Below, piece after piece: positions 63,291 to 64,000 of a stretch of DNA of 64,000 nt; position 1 is the stretch's first letter; the number at the start of each line of letters is the position of its first letter. Position numbers and translations under genes: made by a program. The DNA comes from Loxodes magnus. Its lineage: Eukaryota; Ciliophora; Karyorelictea; Loxodida; Loxodidae. A model generated the notes under the pieces. It did no database searches, was not told where the DNA came from, and worked only from the letters and a program-made list of their open reading frames with translations. The stretch lies in the NCBI GenBank assembly GCA_946699065.1, contig CAMPDV010001302.1:62001-126000 (forward strand). The letters are read 5' to 3'.

Positions 63291-64000
63291 CTTTATTTCT
63301 TAATTCCCAAATTCTTGTTTGCATTAATATGGTTATTCTACATTGTTCTCTACACCTCCTTTGAGTCTTAGTTATTTTAAAGGACAATATAGTTAATTCT
63401 AAAATCGGTTTATAGCAGCGTTTTAACTATATAATTTCCGTTTTTTATAAATCGATGAATTTCTTATGATGAAGTCAAAACTCCTCCTTTTATTCCTGGC
63501 TCATAAATACAGAGAATCTTCTCATTTTGATGAATTTATATGTTAAGCAATTTGGGGCAATTTTTGATATATTACCTGTAACTTATTATAATGAATAATG
63601 TTAATGAATCGTACTTTTCGCTCAATTTATTATCGATTTTTTATATTTATTTCATTTCCATCACACGTAGCATGGTTTAATTTGCAAGATAAAGTTATAA
63701 ATCTATTGCCTACTAAAGTGAAAAGATTCTAATTTCATCATTTATTGGACCTTATAAATTGAATTAGTTAGGCGTCTTTAAATTCGTATTTATTTAAAAT
63801 CTCTTCAATATTTACTTCATTAAACCCAAATTTTGACTATTTTAAGTTTAAAGTGTCTTGGTTAAATTTGGCATCTCTTCAACTTCTCTTTCCAAATTTT
63901 GTTTGGCTATCCCAATTCATCACATATGATGTCTAGATATTTGAATTTTCTAAAATTTCAATCTGCTAATCTTCTTAAATTTAATCAATTAAAAGTGTTT
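63291..64000 (-). pseudogene. C-terminal part of LINE ORF1, partial at the window end
   Basis: Upstream of ORF2 one minus-strand frame without a single TGA from about 63770 to 63250 reads G-P-I-N-D-E-I-R-I-F, then N-C-P-K-L-L-N-I and I-Y-E-P-G-I-K-G-G-V, and overlaps the ORF2 start. Upstream of about 63650 the ORF2 frame reads better (F-N-E-V-N-I-E-E-I-L), so a frame change in the A-rich run near 63630-63650 is possible. No CCHC knuckle lies within the visible part. It should be the 3' half of the ORF1 of the same element; the 5' half is outside the window. Confidence 0.45.

Larger units (their letters stand above)
59613..64000 (-). mobile_element. Minus-strand LINE, nearly complete, running off the window
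   Basis: Contains the intact ORF2 and part of ORF1. It is the reference copy for three other pieces: 1-905, 34305-35807 and the plus-strand element. No poly-A or target-site duplication seen at the 3' end near 59600. Confidence 0.88.

Noticed and set aside
63730..63745. Adjacent TGA-TGA pair in the ORF2 frame upstream of the LINE ORF2 as proof of Trp-Trp
   Set aside because: ORF1 probably uses a different frame there, so the pair may not be translated.
1..64000. Tetrahymena or Paramecium origin (TGA only as stop)
   Set aside because: TGA at conserved Trp sites in several intact genes, with TGG in homologous copies, does not fit code 6.
1..64000. tRNA genes
   Set aside because: No T-loop/anticodon arm combination was seen on either strand by reading; a covariance search would be needed for certainty.

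Overview
The window looks like nuclear DNA of a ciliate that reads all three conventional stop codons as sense: TAA and TAG as Gln, and TGA as Trp inside genes while TGA also ends genes. Evidence for Gln: two protein kinases, a TPR array and the WD40 repeats read cleanly only with TAA/TAG as Gln. Evidence for Trp: TGA stands at invariant Trp positions (kinase subdomain IX D-I-W-S, a WD40 blade, the RT W-A-D-D box), and homologous LINE copies in this same window swap TGG and TGA at the same codon. This matches the karyorelict (Loxodes/Parduczia, NCBI code 27) or Condylostoma (code 28) type and argues against Tetrahymena or Paramecium. The species is inference. Base composition is extremely AT-rich. 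I saw no tRNA, rRNA, CRISPR or bacterial feature.

Layout. 1-2.0 kb: pieces of non-LTR retrotransposons (LINEs) in both orientations. 4.3-5.6 kb: a possible unknown coding stretch on the minus strand. 7.0-11.2 kb: a member of an unknown multicopy family ('family A'), frame-broken, with an E2F-like site upstream. 12.86-16.59 kb: an apparently intact minus-strand gene for a protein with about 26 TPRs and a C-terminal kinase domain. 18-22.6 kb: two diverged tandem blocks, each carrying a family A 5' end. 26.6-27.9 kb: a 434-bp copy of part of family A, then a 9-bp minisatellite. 29.2-30.3 kb: an inverted pair of E2F-like sites over possible coding sequence. 32.2-34.3 kb: a second family A copy, followed by a truncated LINE (34.3-35.8 kb) and a small kinase pseudogene (36.15-36.3 kb). 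39.0-42.0 kb: a possible ~1,009-residue protein of unknown function. 42-46.8 kb: extremely AT-rich, nothing recognisable. 46.84-49.32 kb: an intact kinase + pentapeptide + seven-WD40 fusion gene. 49.5-53.9 kb: tandem repeats, a GC-rich structured-RNA candidate (51.23-51.51 kb) and an 85-bp satellite with higher-order structure. 54.2-59.5 kb: a plus-strand LINE with frameshifts. 59.6-64 kb: a minus-strand LINE with an intact ORF2, meeting the former tail to tail across a hairpin.

Function. The two best genes are signalling fusions, a TKL-like kinase with a protein-interaction repeat array at either end. The rest is mostly mobile or repetitive DNA, as in a repeat-rich germline-type or unprocessed ciliate genome.

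Caution. With no dedicated stop codon and such high AT content, every frame is open and most translations look protein-like. I trusted a frame only where domain motifs, or two diverged copies, support it. Other coding calls are marked low confidence.
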